Shown: in pieces, positions 60,777 to 64,000 of the stretch
Layout: the number at the start of each line of letters is the position of its first letter
How positions within the stretch are numbered: the first letter of the stretch is position 1
Assembly (NCBI GenBank): GCA_017590115.1
Contig: JAGGNK010006448.1
Location: 10,464,099-10,528,098, forward strand
DNA length: 64,000 nucleotides
Direction: 5' to 3'
Origin: Montifringilla adamsi
Lineage: Eukaryota; Chordata; Aves; Passeriformes; Passeridae
The notes under the pieces: model-generated
Told to the model about the DNA's origin: nothing
The model's input: only the letters and a program-made list of their open reading frames with translations
Database searches by the model: none
Translations under genes and position numbers: made by a program

Positions 60777-63700
60777 TCAAGCAATAACACATGTATTTTT
60801 ACATGCAGTAAATGAAAATACTAGCCCTAATCCAGTGGGGTTGATATAAAGGACAGGCTCCTGCGGGACGTGGAGGGGAGCCCCCAGTTTAAAGCCCAAG
60901 CCAGACTTCTGATCAAATCCTTCTTTCTCTCCTCCCTTTCTTTCTCTCCCCATGGAGAACATAAAGGCAGGGAAAGGCTTCATGCCAAGGTTCCTTGGTT
61001 GGGTATCTGAAGCGAATCAATGTGTAGCCTGGACATTCAGTTTTTGAGACCGTTGTTCTGCCTGTGTGTTCAAAGGTGCTGGTTTTGGCAATGTTGAGAG
61101 ACTCTGTCTGAGAAACATTTGGAAAACTTAAGTTGAGCTCTCTTCTTATCACTTTGTCTGTTTCATTCAGTTGCCATTTCCCTGTTTCTCTATGTTCTCT
61201 CCAACTATTATTCTCCTCTCTAATTTTGCTTTCCTGTTTCACCTGTAGTGCCTCATTTGTGCTTATCCTCCCTTATTTAAGGTTTCTGCAGTAGTGTAGT
61301 GAAGGAAACCAAGTACAATGCCTTTAGTCAGTGCAGGTCACCGTAGCCCTTTCACTGACTGCTGCCCAGTGGGATTGATCAGCTTTTCAACCTGTTCTTC
61401 AAATCTTATCTCAGAGGGCTGTTATTCTCTGCTGGCAAGATTTATAGGAGAAAAGCGGTTAGTGGGGTTTTCTTCCCAAATGTTCACGCCACAATGTTAC
61501 TGCTGTGGCCAAACAAGCAAAACACCCAAATATTACACAAGGAAATCATGTCCAGCAACTGTTCTGGGAACTGAATGAAAAATCCTTGCCACCAGAAGTG
61601 ACACAGAGTGTCCACTTCACTTCCAACTCAGGAGGAAGAGCTGGATGCTAATGTGGAAAACGTGGCCTATGCCTATGCGTCCCCATCAAGCTCTCAGCTA
61701 AAAACCATGTAATGCGAGGACTGAGAGAGAGGGATGAGGACTCTATAGCAAAGAAGACAGACAATACGGTCTCAAGATTGCAGAGAAGATGGAAGAAGGA
61801 GTAAAAGGCAGAGGGACTGGAATTCCATTGACTTCTGCCCAAAAAACCCCTACCAACAGACAAATAAAGACCTCACACAAAAATCCAGAAATATTTTCTG
61901 AAGATCCTACCTCCCACTCAGCCACCCTATTTCTCACAAAACCCTAGGAAGCAGTAAAGTTTGCTTAAGCAGTAATTTATTTGCTTAAAGAGTCAACAGC
62001 TTGTGGGTTCATTGAAATATTGTTGTCAATATATTCAGCAACTTACCAGCACACCAGCAGCAGAAGCACAAAACTTCAGTGTCTCTACATGGACATATCC
62101 ATTTAGGTGGAAACATCATATGCAACACAGCAGCTAATAAATGGAAACAATTCCTCAAATAAACTTGGCCTAGGAGTTTTAAGGCCACTCTTGTGTAGTT
62201 CAATCAAATAAAAATTAAGTTATATTGTCTGAAATCTAACACAACCCTAAATATATACCAATCTTGTAAAGCTGTTTTTTCAGTTCATTGTGCCATATCT
62301 TAGATATCAGTTTCCTTCTGACTGGAAAGCTTTCCCACTAGACAGCCTTGTAAAAGAAAAAAAACTTCCTGTTGAGAAGGTAGGTCAGATAAAAATCAAT
62401 CATGCAGCATCTTGATCCAGTGAACTGATGTCTGTAGATGAAGATTTGTGTTGGCTTTAAAGCTATTCAAATACTGACTTCATTTTTTAATCCCTGATCT
62501 TTGAAACATCCAGGTAGGAAAATTTATTGACTTCACAAACCTCCTTAGGGGACCCAAGGTCTTTCTACCAGCACATGAATGCAGATCCAGAATCTGAAAG
62601 ACTGTTTTCTTCTAAAAGTAATAGATCTAATTTTTTTTTACATTTGTAGCTTATTTCAGGACAACTATGTTATCCTTAACCTTATCCATAATCTAGGATT
62701 TTATGCATTTCCTTGTTTTAAGTCACTGATTGCCCAAATCTGATCTCTAGGACCATTGCTGGTCCTTAACCTTCCTACTATTGCCTTGGAAAAAAAAGAT
62801 CATCCCTCTAATAAATTGGGAAAATTTAAGTTAGCTTAATTTGCTGTCACAAAACTAAGTTTGTTGCTTCAGTGAAGTTTGAACATGCGGCACAATTTAC
62901 AAGCAAGAAATTCAATCACATCGGCATTATGTCAGTAACAAATAGTAATGTGCTCAGTGTCCCAATAGTCAAGAAACAACTGGGAAACCAGCTGGGATTT
63001 AATCCTGCTTGACCTTAATGGTACCTGGGGATCCTTTGAGTGTAGGTGTAGAAAAATTGGATAAGCTCAAAAATAGGTAAATTTTCTTGGAGGTAGTTTT
63101 ATATTTTTTGTTAGTAGTGCTAAATCATAACAGAACTTATTAGCTGCATTCAGAAGTGCCTGGAAAAACCATCAACATGACTTCATTACCTCTCAAGCTG
63201 CAGACTTTTATGCAAAATTAATTTTGTGTACATAATAATTTACAAAGGAAGTCAGAATTCAATCTACCCTTACAATAGGCTTCTGCTGGTTAGCTCAAAT
63301 AGAAGTCTTTGCACTTATTTCAGTAGTATCTGTCTCAGGTCAAATATCTAAAGGTTTTGGTGGTTTTTTATGGGATGAACTGATTTCTTTCTAAATACTA
63401 AAATGAGCCTTCTTCAAAAAGGGGGAAAGGTGAAATGAGATTGAAAGGCAAACAGCAAGGATTTACTGCAGTTACATTATATAAATACAACTGTGCAAAT
63501 ATGTTTCAGCTCTCTACACTTGCAACTGTGACATAAAAGTAGCTGCAGTTCTAATTTTAAAAGTATTGTGATGCAGCCAGTTTGACCTGTTTAAACCCCA
63601 CCTTTCTACACTTGGATTCACACCTGCACTTTCTACTGGGTACTTCCCTGGATGGATCTAATCCTCTGGATGCTTCAGAAAACACCTCTTTCTTGAAGCT

Positions 63701-64000
63701 GAGTAAGGCTCAAGACATTGTTTTCAAATACCTCAAAGACAGTTCTGCGCAGTAGTCTGTTTTGTTTAAAGTGGGAGGAAGAAAACAAAGAAGACACTAT
63801 GCTAAAAGAGGTGAGCGAGCCCTCTTCAATCCCACACTTCCCGAAACCCAGGTTGAGATTTCTGCCTCCAAATCACTGCTGTCAAATTCTGGCTGATCAT
63901 CCCATTATAAATAAAAGTCTGTGAAGGTTTCAGTGTTTTCCTCTGGCCAGCCAGGGGCTCCTTCCTCATGTGTGACTCCTCCCTGCAGTCAGTTCAAGTT
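60777..64000. other. unique non-coding sequence to the window end
   Basis: No gene recognised. The largest frame is 109 codons on minus at 60913-61242 (GTG start), with a basic tail that reflects a CTTTC-rich plus-strand segment near 60920-60950. An 86-codon ATG frame at 61318-61578 plus is cysteine-containing but matches no family I know. The last 100 bases show no exon signal. Confidence 0.55.

Overview
The window reads as AT-rich, non-coding nuclear DNA from a bird. The evidence is the repeat content. There are at least nine 5'-truncated CR1 LINE tails, several ending in the typical (ATTCTRTG)n-like 3' terminus, plus one solo endogenous-retrovirus LTR of a type I associate with neoavian, especially songbird, genomes. 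I see no Alu, B1, L1 or MIR-like sequence. The base composition (mid-30s % G+C by eye), the CpG depletion and the many homopolymer and TG/TA/CT microsatellites fit a vertebrate. Nothing looks bacterial: there are no operons, no dense long ORFs and no ribosome binding sites.

I could not identify any protein-coding gene, exon, tRNA, rRNA or other RNA gene. Open frames reach 167 codons (47655-48158, minus, no ATG start) and 133 codons with an ATG (4591-4992, plus). None resembles a family I recognise, and lengths of this order are close to what chance gives at this composition. The window is best described as a gene desert or the inside of a very large intron.

Layout. 1-4380: unique sequence with an A/C tract able to form a quadruplex, a T22 run and a TA/TG microsatellite. 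4381-5915: two CR1 tails around a 133-codon open frame. 5916-10484: unique sequence. 10485-11067: solo LTR on the minus strand with its own TATA and polyadenylation signals. 11068-15349: unique sequence, including a stretch open on both strands near 12.0-12.4 kb. 15350-16565: CR1 fragments. 16566-23920: unique, very AT-rich. 23921-24158: CR1. 24159-32540: unique, with G-run, A/T homopolymer block, two adjacent large inverted repeats (29.85-30.04 kb) and two CpG-retaining stretches (30.53-30.80 and 31.96-32.25 kb) that look like candidate conserved regulatory elements. 32541-33072: longest CR1 copy. 33073-42699: unique, with one CR1 tail and a possible two-frame coding relic at 41.4-41.8 kb. 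42700-42850, 50601-50820 and 52269-52350: CR1 tails, with T/G-rich tracts between and after them. 52351-64000: unique, with a T35 run and a CT tract.

No genes work together here. The active content, if any, would be cis-regulatory or structural: retained-CpG elements, cruciform- or quadruplex-forming DNA, and the LTR promoter. No previously undescribed system is evident; the strongest structural signal is the pair of adjacent inverted repeats at 29.85-30.04 kb.
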